DNA from: B2-G16 sp964528085
GTDB lineage: Bacteria > Bipolaricaulota > Bipolaricaulia > UBA7950 > UBA9294
Direction: 5' to 3'
Length of the DNA: 12,044 nucleotides
Assembly: GCA_964528085.1 (NCBI GenBank)
Contig: CAZGRE010000041.1
Location: 1 to 12,044, forward strand
The translations under genes and the position numbers were made by a program. A model generated the notes under the pieces. That model saw only the letters and a list, made by a program, of their open reading frames with translations. It made no database searches and was not told where the DNA came from. Below, one piece after another: positions 1 to 7,280 of this stretch. Position 1 is the first letter of the stretch, and every line of letters starts with the position of its first letter.

Positions 1-30
1 ACACTGATCCGACCGGATTAAGGCGGGTCG

Positions 31-1569
31 ATGCCTGAGTTTGCGGTAGAGATGAAGGGGATCGTCAAGCGATTCCCCGGGGTCGTCGCCAACGACGGGA
101 TCGACTTCGCCTTAAAGCACGGAGAGATACACGGTCTTCTCGGCGAGAACGGCGCCGGGAAGACCGTGCTCATGAGTACCCTGTACGGCCTCTACCGGCC
201 GGACGCAGGCGAAATACTGATCGACGGGAAAACCCAATCGAACTACGGCCCAGCGACGGCGATCAAGCTGGGAATCGGGATGGTCCATCAGCACTTCATG
301 CTCGTCCCCCGCCTGAGCGTCGCCGAGAACATCATGCTCGGCCAGGAGCCGATCCGCTCAGGCCTATTCATCGACCGGGCCGCCGCTGTCGGAAGGATCG
401 AGGATTTCTCGAACCAGTACGGACTTCCGGTCGACCCGACCGCCCGCGTCGAACAGCTCCCGGTCGGGGAGCAGCAGCGCGTCGAGATCATAAAGGCCCT
501 GTACCGCGGGGCGGATACCCTGATCCTCGACGAGCCGACCGCCGTCCTCACCGAGCAGGAGGTCGAGCATCTCCAGGCGGCCCTCCGAAAGCTGAAGGAA
601 GAGGGGAAGTCGACCGTCCTGATCACGCACAAGCTCCGCGAGGCGATTGAGATATGCGATAGGATAACGGTCCTCCGTAAGGGGAGGGTGATCGGAACGG
701 TCGACGCCGCTGAGACGACCGAACGGGAGCTCGCCGAGATGATGGTCGGCCGGGACGTCGTGTTCACCGTCCGGCGGACCGAGGCGAAGGGGACCCCGGA
801 GCCGGTCCTCACGGTGGAGGAGATCGAGGCGGAGGACGACCGCGGGCTTCTCTCCCTCAAGGGTGTCTCGTTTGAGCTGCGAAAGAACGAGATCCTCGGG
901 ATCGCCGGTGTGCAGGGGAACGGCCAGGCCGAGCTCGCCGAGGTCCTGACCGGCCTACGACCGGTTAAGAAGGGGTCGGTCACCCTCGACGGTCTCGACC
1001 TGACCGGAAAGACGGCGCGCGATTTCATCGACGTCGGTATCGCCCACATCCCGGCCGACAGGCAGCTCCGCGGGCTGGTGATGGACTTCACCATCCGGGA
1101 GAACACGATCCTCGGCCGGCAGAGGGTTAAGGAATTCGCCCCGACCCGGTTCTGGCAGGATCAGCGGGCGATCACCCGCTACACGGAGCGGATCGTCCAC
1201 GAGTTCGGGGTGAAGACCCCATCGGTCCTCGTCCTGGCACGGAACCTCTCCGGCGGGAACCAGCAGCGGCTGATCGTCGGGCGGGAGTTCTCGAAGGAGC
1301 CGCGCGTGATCATCGCCGCCCAGCCGACGCGGGGGCTCGACGTCGGGGGGATGGAGTACGTCCGCGAGCAGCTCCTCGCGATGCGCGACCGGGGCGCGGC
1401 CGTCCTCCTCATCTCGATGGACCTCGACGAGGTGATGATGCTAAGCGACCGGATCGCGGTGATCTACGACGGGACAATCGTAGCGATAAAGGACCCGGAG
1501 GAGACCGACCGCCGCGAGCTCGGGGAGCTGATGCTGAGCGGATCCAGAGCGGAGATGGAGGAAAGTTGA
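31..1569 (+). CDS. Nucleoside ABC importer ATPase, two-domain (BmpA/NupA/YufO type)
   Basis: This 512-residue protein is a duplicated ABC ATPase of the sugar/nucleoside family, which powers uptake through two BPD_transp_2-type permeases at the inner membrane. The first nucleotide-binding domain has a Walker A around residues 38-45 (GENGAGKT), an atypical signature LPVGEQQR (143-150), Walker B with LILDEPT (164-170) and the switch His200. The second has a degenerate Walker A (GVQGNGQAEL, 293-302), a good signature LSGGNQQR (406-413) and AAQPTRGLD, where Gln replaces the catalytic Glu. This asymmetry is normal for the family and is not damage. The ATG is preceded by AAGGCGGG, a plausible ribosome site. 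The stop overlaps the next gene's TTG start. The two downstream permeases favour nucleoside over ribose transport. The BMP-family binding protein is not in the window and is expected upstream. Confidence 0.93.
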   Translation: MPEFAVEMKGIVKRFPGVVANDGIDFALKHGEIHGLLGENGAGKTVLMSTLYGLYRPDAGEILIDGKTQSNYGPATAIKLGIGMVHQHFMLVPRLSVAENIMLGQEPIRSGLFIDRAAAVGRIEDFSNQYGLPVDPTARVEQLPVGEQQRVEIIKALYRGADTLILDEPTAVLTEQEVEHLQAALRKLKEEGKSTVLITHKLREAIEICDRITVLRKGRVIGTVDAAETTERELAEMMVGRDVVFTVRRTEAKGTPEPVLTVEEIEAEDDRGLLSLKGVSFELRKNEILGIAGVQGNGQAELAEVLTGLRPVKKGSVTLDGLDLTGKTARDFIDVGIAHIPADRQLRGLVMDFTIRENTILGRQRVKEFAPTRFWQDQRAITRYTERIVHEFGVKTPSVLVLARNLSGGNQQRLIVGREFSKEPRVIIAAQPTRGLDVGGMEYVREQLLAMRDRGAAVLLISMDLDEVMMLSDRIAVIYDGTIVAIKDPEETDRRELGELMLSGSRAEMEES

Positions 1570-2624
1570 AACGGACGGCGCCCTTCCTTAAGTGGGAGAG
1601 CCTCTCCCGCGAGCTTGGGATCACCGCCCTTTCGATCATCCTCGCGTTCGGGATCAGCGCGTTCATCGTCTGGGCTGCTGGGTTCTCGGTGAGCGCCGTG
1701 TTCATCAACCTGTGGAAGGGCGCGTTCGGGGGGAAGCTCGCCCTCGGCTCAACCTTGACCAAGTCGACCCCGATCATCCTCACGTCGCTGTCGTTCCTGT
1801 TCGCATTCCGGGCCGGGCTGTTCAACATCGGGGCGGAGGGACAGCTGTACATCGGGGCGATCGTGGGGGCGGTGGTCGGCGCGTACCTCCGTCTACCGAT
1901 CGGCCTTCATGTTTTCGCATGTATTCTCGCCGGAGGCCTCGCCGGCGCGTTCTGGGGGTGGATCCCTGGGTACCTGAAGGCGAAGCGGGGGGTGAACGAG
2001 TTCGTCTCCACGATGATGCTCTCCTACGTAGCGATCGGTTTCACCGACTACCTGGTCGCTCCGCGCGGCCCCCTCCACGACGCCAAGTACTGGGCGAACC
2101 AGACGATCAGGATCGCGCCCACCGCCGCCCTCCCACGGATCATGAAGCCGACCCAGGTGTCGATGGCACTGATCATCGCCGTCTTCTTCGCCTTCGTCGT
2201 ATGGTATTACCTCTTCCGCACCCCGGCCGGGTACGAACTTCGCAGCGTCGGGCTGAGCCCGCCGGCGGCGGAGTACGGGGGGGTCAGGATCGAGCGTAAA
2301 TTGATCCTCGCGCTCAGCATCGCCGGGCTCCTCGCCGGGATCGCCGGGGCAGGTGAAGTCCTCGGAACCCATTTTAGGTTCATCGGCCGGTTCTCCCCCG
2401 GCTACGGATGGGACGGGATCGCGGGAGGGCTGATCGCAAGAGCCCATCCGATCGGGGCGATATTCGCCGCCCTTCTGATGGGGGCTCTTAGGGCAGGGGG
2501 GATGCAGGTGCAGCGCTCCGGAGCAGCTCCGGGTGACATCGCCGCTGTGATCCAGGGGCTCGTCATCTTCTTCATCATCGCCCCGACCTTGATCCGGATG
2601 CTGATACGGTGGAGGAAGGGATGA
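1566..2624 (+). CDS. Nucleoside ABC importer permease 1 (YufP/NupB-like)
   Basis: This 352-residue integral membrane protein belongs to the BPD_transp_2 permease family and should form half of the translocation channel with the next gene product. Recognisable family segments are FRAGLFNIGAEGQLYIGA (about residues 81-98), NEFVSTMMLSYVA (about 144-156), and GYELRSVGLSPPAAEYGGV in the cytoplasmic coupling region after FRTPA. Most of the remainder is hydrophobic helices, ending in the basic tail RWRKG. The start is TTG, embedded in the upstream stop as TTGA, with GGAGG about four bases before it. That arrangement supports TTG as the true start and suggests translational coupling. The 3' end overlaps the next gene's ATG (ATGA). 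Exact substrate is inferred from family and context only. Confidence 0.92.
   Translation: MKRTAPFLKWESLSRELGITALSIILAFGISAFIVWAAGFSVSAVFINLWKGAFGGKLALGSTLTKSTPIILTSLSFLFAFRAGLFNIGAEGQLYIGAIVGAVVGAYLRLPIGLHVFACILAGGLAGAFWGWIPGYLKAKRGVNEFVSTMMLSYVAIGFTDYLVAPRGPLHDAKYWANQTIRIAPTAALPRIMKPTQVSMALIIAVFFAFVVWYYLFRTPAGYELRSVGLSPPAAEYGGVRIERKLILALSIAGLLAGIAGAGEVLGTHFRFIGRFSPGYGWDGIAGGLIARAHPIGAIFAALLMGALRAGGMQVQRSGAAPGDIAAVIQGLVIFFIIAPTLIRMLIRWRKG
2611..2620 (+). promoter_or_regulatory. Ribosome binding site deciding the start of permease 2
   Basis: GGAGGAAGGG lies immediately before the ATG at 2621, with GGAGG five bases upstream of it. It lies inside the last codons of permease 1. This makes ATG 2621, rather than GTG 2609, the likely start. 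Confidence 0.8.
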
Positions 2625-3484
2625 ACACGCTCGGGGATATCTTCACGATCCAGCTGGTCCTCGCCTCCCTCAGGCTGGCGAGCCCGATCGCCCTCGTCGC
2701 CCTCGGGGAGACGTTCTCCGAGCGGGCCGGGATCATCAACGTGGGGGTCGAGGGGACGGCCGTCCTCGGCGCGCTCGTCACCGCGCTGGTCTCCTACTTC
2801 ACCGGGAACGCCTGGATCGGGCTGATCGCGGCGATGATCGCCGGAGGGCTCGCCGGGGCGCTTCACGCCGTCTGGTGTATCCGGTTCCGGGCGAACCACG
2901 TCGTCTCCGGGATCGGGATAAACATCCTCGTCGCCGGACTCGCCCTGTTCATCACAAGCTCGGTATGGGGATGGCGCGGGACCTCCGCCTCGGCCCCGAC
3001 CATCAGCACGTGGTACATCACGACGGCCGCGTTCCTGATCATCTTCGCCTCCCAGGTCTTCATGTTCCGGACCAAGTGGGGGCTGCGCCTCCGCGTCGTC
3101 GGGGAGAAACCGGAGGCAGCGGACACCGCCGGGATCAACGTCCATCGGACCCGCTACGTCTACACGATCCTGAACGGGATCCTGTGCGGCCTGGCCGGTG
3201 CGTTCTTCTTCAACAGCGTCGGGAGATTCACCTCCGGGATGGTCGGGGGGCGCGGGTTCATCGGGATCGCGGCGATGGTGATCGGAAATTACAGCCCGAT
3301 CGGCGGACTCGGGGCGGCGCTTCTGTTCGGGTTCATCGACGCCCTGCAGATGCGCCTGCAGAGTTACATCCCGAGCCAGTTCTCGATCATGCTCCCTTAC
3401 CTGATAACCGTGATCGCGCTCGCCTTCTTCATCAAGCGGGCGAACGTCCCCGCCGCGCTCGGAAAGCACTACGTAAAGCAATGA
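2621..3484 (+). CDS. Nucleoside ABC importer permease 2 (YufQ/NupC-like)
   Basis: This 287-residue membrane permease is the usual shorter partner of the preceding protein. Typical segments are GETFSERAGIINVGVEGT near the N-terminus, NHVVSGIGINILVAGLALF in the middle, and GGRGFIGIAAMVIGNYSPIG followed by GLGAALLFGFIDALQMRLQS towards the C-terminus. All are classic for the nucleoside-type BPD_transp_2 family. I chose the ATG at 2621 over the in-frame GTG at 2609. The strong GGAGGAAGGG at 2611-2620 directly precedes it and would otherwise be coding, and the ATG overlaps the upstream TGA as ATGA. The stop overlaps the mtnA ATG in the same way. With the ATPase and permease 1, this completes the membrane part of one importer. 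Confidence 0.93.
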   Translation: MNTLGDIFTIQLVLASLRLASPIALVALGETFSERAGIINVGVEGTAVLGALVTALVSYFTGNAWIGLIAAMIAGGLAGALHAVWCIRFRANHVVSGIGINILVAGLALFITSSVWGWRGTSASAPTISTWYITTAAFLIIFASQVFMFRTKWGLRLRVVGEKPEAADTAGINVHRTRYVYTILNGILCGLAGAFFFNSVGRFTSGMVGGRGFIGIAAMVIGNYSPIGGLGAALLFGFIDALQMRLQSYIPSQFSIMLPYLITVIALAFFIKRANVPAALGKHYVKQ

Positions 3485-4443
3485 TGAAAGACAAGGCTCT
3501 TCCCAGCTTCGAGGATCTCTTCGCCCCTCTCGTCTACCGGGACGGGGGGATCGATATGCTCGATCAGACGGTCCTTCCGGAAAGGACGGTCGTCCTCCGG
3601 CTGACTGACGTCGCCGGGGTAGCGGAGGCGATCAGGACGATGCGGGTCCGCGGCGCCCCAGCGATCGGGATCGCGGCCGCCTACGGGATCGTCCTCGCGG
3701 TGGAGAAGGGCGAGGATCCAGAGAAGGCAGCCGAGACGCTCCGAGGGACGCGCCCGACGGCGGTCAACCTGACATGGGCGATCGAGCGGATGCTGAGAAC
3801 GTTCGAACGACACAAGAACGAGTCCGTAGCCGATATCCGCGCGGCGATGCTCGCAGAGGCCCGCAGAATCCACTCAGAGGACATCGCGGCGAACAGGACG
3901 ATCGGACAGTACGGAGCAGAGCTCCTGCCCGCCGGAGCGCGGGTGATAACGATCTGCAACACCGGCGCACTTGCGACCGGTGGGTACGGAACAGCGTACG
4001 GGGTCCTTCGCGCAGCGCACGAAGGTGGAAAGCTCAGGATGGTCTACCCATGCGAGACGCGGCCGCGGCTGCAGGGAGCGCGCCTCACGGCGTGGGAGCT
4101 GATCCGGGATCGGATCCCGTTTAAGCTGATCGTCGACGGGGCGGCCGGGGCGCTGATGGCAAAAAGGGGGATCGACGTCGTCCTCGCCGGAGCCGATCGG
4201 ATCGCGGCAAACGGTGACTCGGCCAACAAGATCGGGACCTATCAGCTCGCCGTCCTCGCCCGCCATCATGAGATCCCGTTTTACATCGTCGCTCCCACCT
4301 CGACGATCGATCCTGCCACCCCGGATGGAGCGAGGATCGAGATCGAGGAGCGGAGCGAAGAAGAGGTGATCTCTCCGTACGGGTGCCGGTTTGCACCGGA
4401 TGGGGCGGCGGCCTGGAACCCGGCGTTCGATGTCACCCCGGCC
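3481..4443 (+). CDS. mtnA: S-methyl-5-thioribose-1-phosphate isomerase, 3' end lost in gap
   Basis: MtnA converts 5-methylthioribose-1-phosphate to 5-methylthioribulose-1-phosphate. Some homologues also use 5-deoxyribose-1-phosphate. The 321 visible residues carry the family landmarks: RVRGAPAIGIAAAYG (55-69), RPTAVNLTWA (91-100), CNTGALAT with the catalytic Cys159, ETRPRLQGARLTAWEL (192-207), GADRIAANGDSANKIGTY (237-254) with the catalytic Asp239, and NPAFDVTPA (313-321). Full-length MtnA extends roughly 20-30 residues further, so the C-terminus lies in the N run. Two consecutive ATGs (3481, 3484) are possible starts. The first overlaps the upstream TGA as ATGA. The complete catalytic set and the NPAFDVTP motif argue for MtnA rather than the eIF2B regulatory or ribose-1,5-bisphosphate isomerase subfamilies. 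Placement between nucleoside permeases and a class II aldolase suggests a DHAP-shunt role. Confidence 0.9.
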
Positions 4444-4543
4444 NNNNNNNNNNNNNNNNNNNNNNNNNNNNNNNNNNNNNNNNNNNNNNNNNNNNNNNNN
4501 NNNNNNNNNNNNNNNNNNNNNNNNNNNNNNNNNNNNNNNNNNN
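4444..4543. other. Assembly gap of exactly 100 N
   Basis: Exactly 100 undetermined bases separate the mtnA fragment from the aldolase fragment. A round number usually marks a scaffold join of unknown length. The missing mtnA tail (about 20-30 codons) plus the missing aldolase N-terminus (about 70 codons by comparison with E. coli FucA) need roughly 270-300 bases. The true gap is therefore probably longer than shown and could hold a further gene. Confidence 0.95.
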
Positions 4544-4912
4544 TGGAGGATGCACGCCGAGATCTACAAGAGAAGGGAGGACGTAACCGCGATCGTCCAC
4601 ACCCATTCCCTCTATGCCACCGCGGCAGCGATCTCGCTTCACTTTCTTCCGATCGTCCACGACGAGGGGAGGATCCTGTTCGGAGATGAGATCCCCGTCT
4701 CCAAACACTTCCCCCCCGGAACGTGGGACCTGGCACGGGCGGTCGCCGCCGCTCTCGACAATCGCAGCGCCGTCCTCATCGCCTGCCACGGCGCGGTAGC
4801 GGTCGGAAAGACCCCGGAGGAGGCGCTCATGCGCGCGGAGAAGGTAGAGGAGATGGCGCAGCTCTTCTGGCTGAGCCGGTTCTTGAAGGAGGAGCATGAA
4901 AAGCGACGCTGA
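4544..4912 (+). CDS. Class II aldolase/adducin family protein, 5' end lost in gap
   Basis: These 122 codons are the C-terminal part of a zinc-dependent class II aldolase/adducin protein (FucA/AraD/MtnB/Ald2 superfamily). The fragment opens with WRMH, which follows the catalytic Glu of the SSEW-x-x-H motif in FucA, so that Glu lies just inside the gap. HTH (first residues of HTHSLYATA) supplies two zinc-binding histidines and the His of ACHGAVAVG is the third. Beside mtnA it may cleave 5-methylthioribulose-1-P or 5-deoxyribulose-1-P to DHAP and an aldehyde (Ald2 role), or it may be an MtnB dehydratase. By ungapped hand alignment, the position of FucA Tyr113 is Asp here (in VHDEGRILFG). The C-terminus is short and lacks the FucA tail tyrosine. 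The chemistry is therefore uncertain. The stop overlaps the sahH start by 17 bases. Confidence 0.85.
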   Translation, partial: WRMHAEIYKRREDVTAIVHTHSLYATAAAISLHFLPIVHDEGRILFGDEIPVSKHFPPGTWDLARAVAAALDNRSAVLIACHGAVAVGKTPEEALMRAEKVEEMAQLFWLSRFLKEEHEKRR

Positions 4913-6092
4913 ACGCGGCTTCGAAAAGATAGACTGGGCGCGGGCGCACATGCCGATAAACGCGAGGATAGAAGAGAGGTTCGAGCGGGAGAGACCCCTC
5001 TCCGGCCAGCGGATCGGGGCGGCGCTCCACCTCGAGGCGAAGACGGCGAACCTGATCCTCACCCTCCGCTCAGGCGGGGCAGAGATGTACCTGATCGGGA
5101 GCAACCCGCTCTCCACCCAGGACGAGATCGTCGCCGCCCTGTCAGAGGAGGAGGGAATAACGGTTTCGGCCAGGCACGGGGAGAGCGAAGAGGGACACGC
5201 GCAAAGCATCGACCGGCTGATCGACTGGTCCCCGACGTTGATCGTGGAGGACGGGGGCGAGGTGATCGATAGGGTGGTTGAGCGCGGGATCGATGAGTCG
5301 CCTCAGTTGATCGGGGTATGCGAGGAGACGACAACCGGAGTGGAGCACCTCCGGGAACTCGAACGGGAAGGGAGGCTCCCGATCCCGGCGATCGCGGTCA
5401 ACGACGCGCGGATGAAGTACCTCCTCGACAACCGCTACGGGACCGGCCAATCGACGTGGGATGCGATCATGCGCTCGACCAACCTCCTCGTGGCAGGGAA
5501 GACCGTCCTCATCGTCGGGTACGGTTGGGTCGGAAAGGGACTCGCACTCCGCGCCTGCGGTCTCGGAGCCCGCGTCATCGTGGCCGAGCTCGATCCGGTG
5601 AAATCGGTCGAAGCGCTGATGGAAGGGCACGAGGTGGGATCGCTGGAAGAGGGGATCGCACGGGCGGACATCGTCCTCACCGCAACGGGGAGGCCGCACG
5701 TCGTCGGAGAGGAGGAATTGAAGCTGGCCAAGGACGGAGCCATTCTCGCCAACGCCGGTCACTTCGGCTACGAGATCGACAAGGAGGCGCTCGACAAGAC
5801 GGCGCTCGACAACGAGGAGGTCCGGCCGGGGGTCCGCTCCTATCGGTTCGCCGACGGCCGGAGGGTCTACCTCCTCGGCGAGGGGGAGCTCGTCAACCTG
5901 AGCGTCGCCGACGGGCATCCGGCTGAGATCATGGACATCTCGTTCGCCCTCCAGGCCCTCAGCCTCGAACACCTGGCGAAGAACGGAAAGGAGATCCCCG
6001 CAGCGGTTCACCGCGTCCCCGAAGGGATCGAACGGGATATAGCCCGGATGGTCCTTTCCTCCTCACACGCCGCTGAGAGCCGGATTGACTAG
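4896..6092 (+). CDS. ahcY: S-adenosylhomocysteine hydrolase family (short Thermotoga/archaeal type)
   Basis: This NAD-dependent enzyme cleaves SAH to homocysteine and adenosine, relieving product inhibition of methyltransferases. At 398 residues it matches the short bacterial/archaeal form. Catalytic equivalents are all visible: His45 (ALHLEAKTANL), Asp119 (EDGGEV), Glu143 (CEETTTGVEHL), Lys174 and Asp178-Asn179 (MKYLLDNRYGTGQS), and His289 (NAGHF). The Rossmann motif GYGWVGKG is at 208-215, with Glu231 placed to bind the NAD ribose. The protein stops at AESRID, where relatives continue with a tail carrying conserved Lys and Tyr residues that contact the partner subunit's NAD. That tail appears absent. 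The ATG at 4896 follows AAGGAGG closely; ATG 4950 is a less likely alternative. A related subgroup hydrolyses S-inosylhomocysteine, so the exact nucleoside is not proven. Confidence 0.92.
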   Translation: MKSDAERGFEKIDWARAHMPINARIEERFERERPLSGQRIGAALHLEAKTANLILTLRSGGAEMYLIGSNPLSTQDEIVAALSEEEGITVSARHGESEEGHAQSIDRLIDWSPTLIVEDGGEVIDRVVERGIDESPQLIGVCEETTTGVEHLRELEREGRLPIPAIAVNDARMKYLLDNRYGTGQSTWDAIMRSTNLLVAGKTVLIVGYGWVGKGLALRACGLGARVIVAELDPVKSVEALMEGHEVGSLEEGIARADIVLTATGRPHVVGEEELKLAKDGAILANAGHFGYEIDKEALDKTALDNEEVRPGVRSYRFADGRRVYLLGEGELVNLSVADGHPAEIMDISFALQALSLEHLAKNGKEIPAAVHRVPEGIERDIARMVLSSSHAAESRID

Positions 6093-6113
6093 CCGCCCGC
6101 AACGGCATATGAT
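6085..6113 (+). promoter_or_regulatory. Sigma70-type promoter for the phn-like operon
   Basis: TTGACT at 6085-6090 and TATGAT at 6108-6113 each match the consensus at five of six positions, and the spacer is exactly 17 bases. The -35 box overlaps the sahH stop codon (6090-6092). A transcript would start near 6120 and give a leader of about 80 bases before the binding-protein gene. No terminator is visible between sahH and this promoter, so read-through may also occur. Confidence 0.7.
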
Positions 6114-6177
6114 GTAACGAGGATCACATCGGGAGCGGCTTATGCGAGGTGGCTCGATAGGCGGCTTCCGGAGGTTT

Positions 6178-6198
6178 CTGCTCCAACAGGAGGTGCAG
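6178..6198 (+). promoter_or_regulatory. Possible hairpin over the Shine-Dalgarno of the binding-protein gene
   Basis: CTGCTCC (6178-6184) can pair with GGAG (6189-6192) and CAG (6196-6198) around an AACA loop, with a three-base bulge. This would cover the strong AGGAGGTG ribosome site at 6188-6195. A second GGAG at 6170-6173 could compete for the same CTCC. The stem is short, so regulation is only a possibility. Confidence 0.3.
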
Positions 6199-6199
6199 T

Positions 6200-7204
6200 A
6201 TGCGAAGAGCTTTGGGACTGGCCTTGATCGCGCTTCTGGCGCTCGGGGTCATCGGTTCAGCACAGGTGGGGACGATCGACCACCCGATTAAGATGGTCCT
6301 TGTCCCGTCGACCCAGGGAGAGGCGATCCTGGAGGTCGGGCAGAAGATCGCCGCGGCGCTACACGACCTGACCGGTTATTACATCGACGCCATCCTCCAG
6401 CCCGACTACGCGGCGATGGTCGAGACGTTCGCTGCTTCGGACGGGGACGTATTCGGCTTCCCGGCCACCATGCAGTACCTCTCGATCTACAACCGGACGA
6501 ACGGTAACGTCGACGTTCGGCTGGCGTCGGTCCGCTACGGGGCGACGACCTACTACGCCGGTCTCTATGCGCGCCGGGGCAGCGGGATAACGAGCATTCT
6601 CGACTGTCACGGAAAGAAGTGGCTCGCTACCGATGAGCTCTCCACCTCGGGGAACGTCATCCCGCAGATGGTCTTCGACACGTGGGGGATCAAGCCCTCC
6701 GAGAAGATCTACACCGGGAGCCACGGGGCTGCGATCACCGCGCTCGTGAACGGCGAGGGTGACTTCGCTACTTGTTACTTCTCCCCGCCGCAGCCGCCCG
6801 ACGGTTGGACCGGGGACAGCTGGAAGCTCGGCGACGACCTCGAGCGCTGGCTGTGGGACCCGTACAACAACGACGTCTACCCGGCCACCATCCGCGGAAA
6901 GCTGAAGGACGTCCGTCACTCGATCGACAAGATCTACGGCGTCGAGACGATGATCCGCGACTTCACGGTTGTCTCGCTGATCGGTGGAGCGATCCCGAAC
7001 GACTGCGTCTGCTTCGGGCCGAACTTCCCGAAGGATGTCGAGGACGCCCTTGTCGAGGCGATCAAGACCCACATCTCTACCCCTGAGGGTAAGGCGCTGT
7101 GGAACGACGAGCGGTTCTACGAGTGGACGGCCGTGCAGGAGATCGACGATTCCTTCTACGACGGGCTCCGTGCGGCCCTGGGAATGCCGATCCCCGAGCG
7201 ATAG
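6200..7204 (+). CDS. PhnD-family periplasmic substrate-binding protein
   Basis: This 334-residue protein is the extracytoplasmic solute receptor of the phosphate/phosphite/phosphonate ABC family. Residues 1-22 form a signal peptide (basic MRR, hydrophobic core, GSA then Q). No lipobox Cys is present, so the mature protein is probably soluble in a periplasm. PhnD landmarks are PDYAAMVETF (68-77), TDELSTSGNVIPQMVF (144-159) with the phosphono-binding STSG turn, GSHGAAITALVNGEGDFAT (173-191) with His175, and IPNDCVCFGPNFP (265-277). By hand comparison with E. coli PhnD, the Asp near the 2-aminoethylphosphonate amine is kept (Asp268). The partner Glu is replaced around Ser195, and the 197-240 segment is enlarged and aromatic, so the ligand probably differs. 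The start is set by AGGAGG six bases upstream. A 14-bp stem-loop follows the gene. Confidence 0.9.
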   Translation: MRRALGLALIALLALGVIGSAQVGTIDHPIKMVLVPSTQGEAILEVGQKIAAALHDLTGYYIDAILQPDYAAMVETFAASDGDVFGFPATMQYLSIYNRTNGNVDVRLASVRYGATTYYAGLYARRGSGITSILDCHGKKWLATDELSTSGNVIPQMVFDTWGIKPSEKIYTGSHGAAITALVNGEGDFATCYFSPPQPPDGWTGDSWKLGDDLERWLWDPYNNDVYPATIRGKLKDVRHSIDKIYGVETMIRDFTVVSLIGGAIPNDCVCFGPNFPKDVEDALVEAIKTHISTPEGKALWNDERFYEWTAVQEIDDSFYDGLRAALGMPIPER

Positions 7205-7227
7205 AGAGGATCTGAATTAAACAGACC

Positions 7228-7259
7228 GAAAGCGCGGGAGGTGAACCTCCCGCGCTTTC
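7228..7259 (+). terminator. 14-bp perfect stem-loop between binding protein and ATPase genes
   Basis: The arms 7228-7241 and 7246-7259 are perfectly complementary over 14 bp (GAAAGCGCGGGAGG and its reverse complement) around a TGAA loop. Only ATAAA follows, with no proper U-run, although the stem's own end carries CTTTC. Such structures after the first gene of an importer operon commonly act as partial terminators or 3'-end stabilisers, giving more binding protein than membrane components. Full termination is unlikely because the ATPase gene starts 21 bases later with no separate promoter visible. Confidence 0.75.
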
Positions 7260-7280
7260 ATAAACCCGAGGGAGCATGCA

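Noticed and set aside
288..1106. Minus-strand open frame of 272 codons opposite the ABC ATPase
   Set aside because: It is low-complexity in Ser and Arg and antisense to a well-supported ATPase, so it is a shadow frame.
900..1360. Second nucleotide-binding domain of the first ATPase seems broken (no Lys in Walker A, Gln for Glu in Walker B)
   Set aside because: This asymmetric degeneration is normal in RbsA/NupA-type double ATPases.
2402..3481. Long minus-strand open frame of 359 codons opposite the two nucleoside permeases
   Set aside because: It is rich in Asp, Arg, Pro and Gly with no recognisable motifs, as expected from the complement of high-GC coding DNA. The plus-strand permeases are certain.
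2875..4689. A 604-codon plus-strand reading frame running from inside permease 2 through mtnA and the N run
   Set aside because: Only 3481-4443 has protein-like content (MtnA). The first part overlaps permease 2 out of frame, and the part after the gap is out of frame with the aldolase.
6135..6167. Direct repeat GCGGCTT in the leader of the binding-protein gene
   Set aside because: Seven bases occurring twice in GC-rich DNA is not significant.
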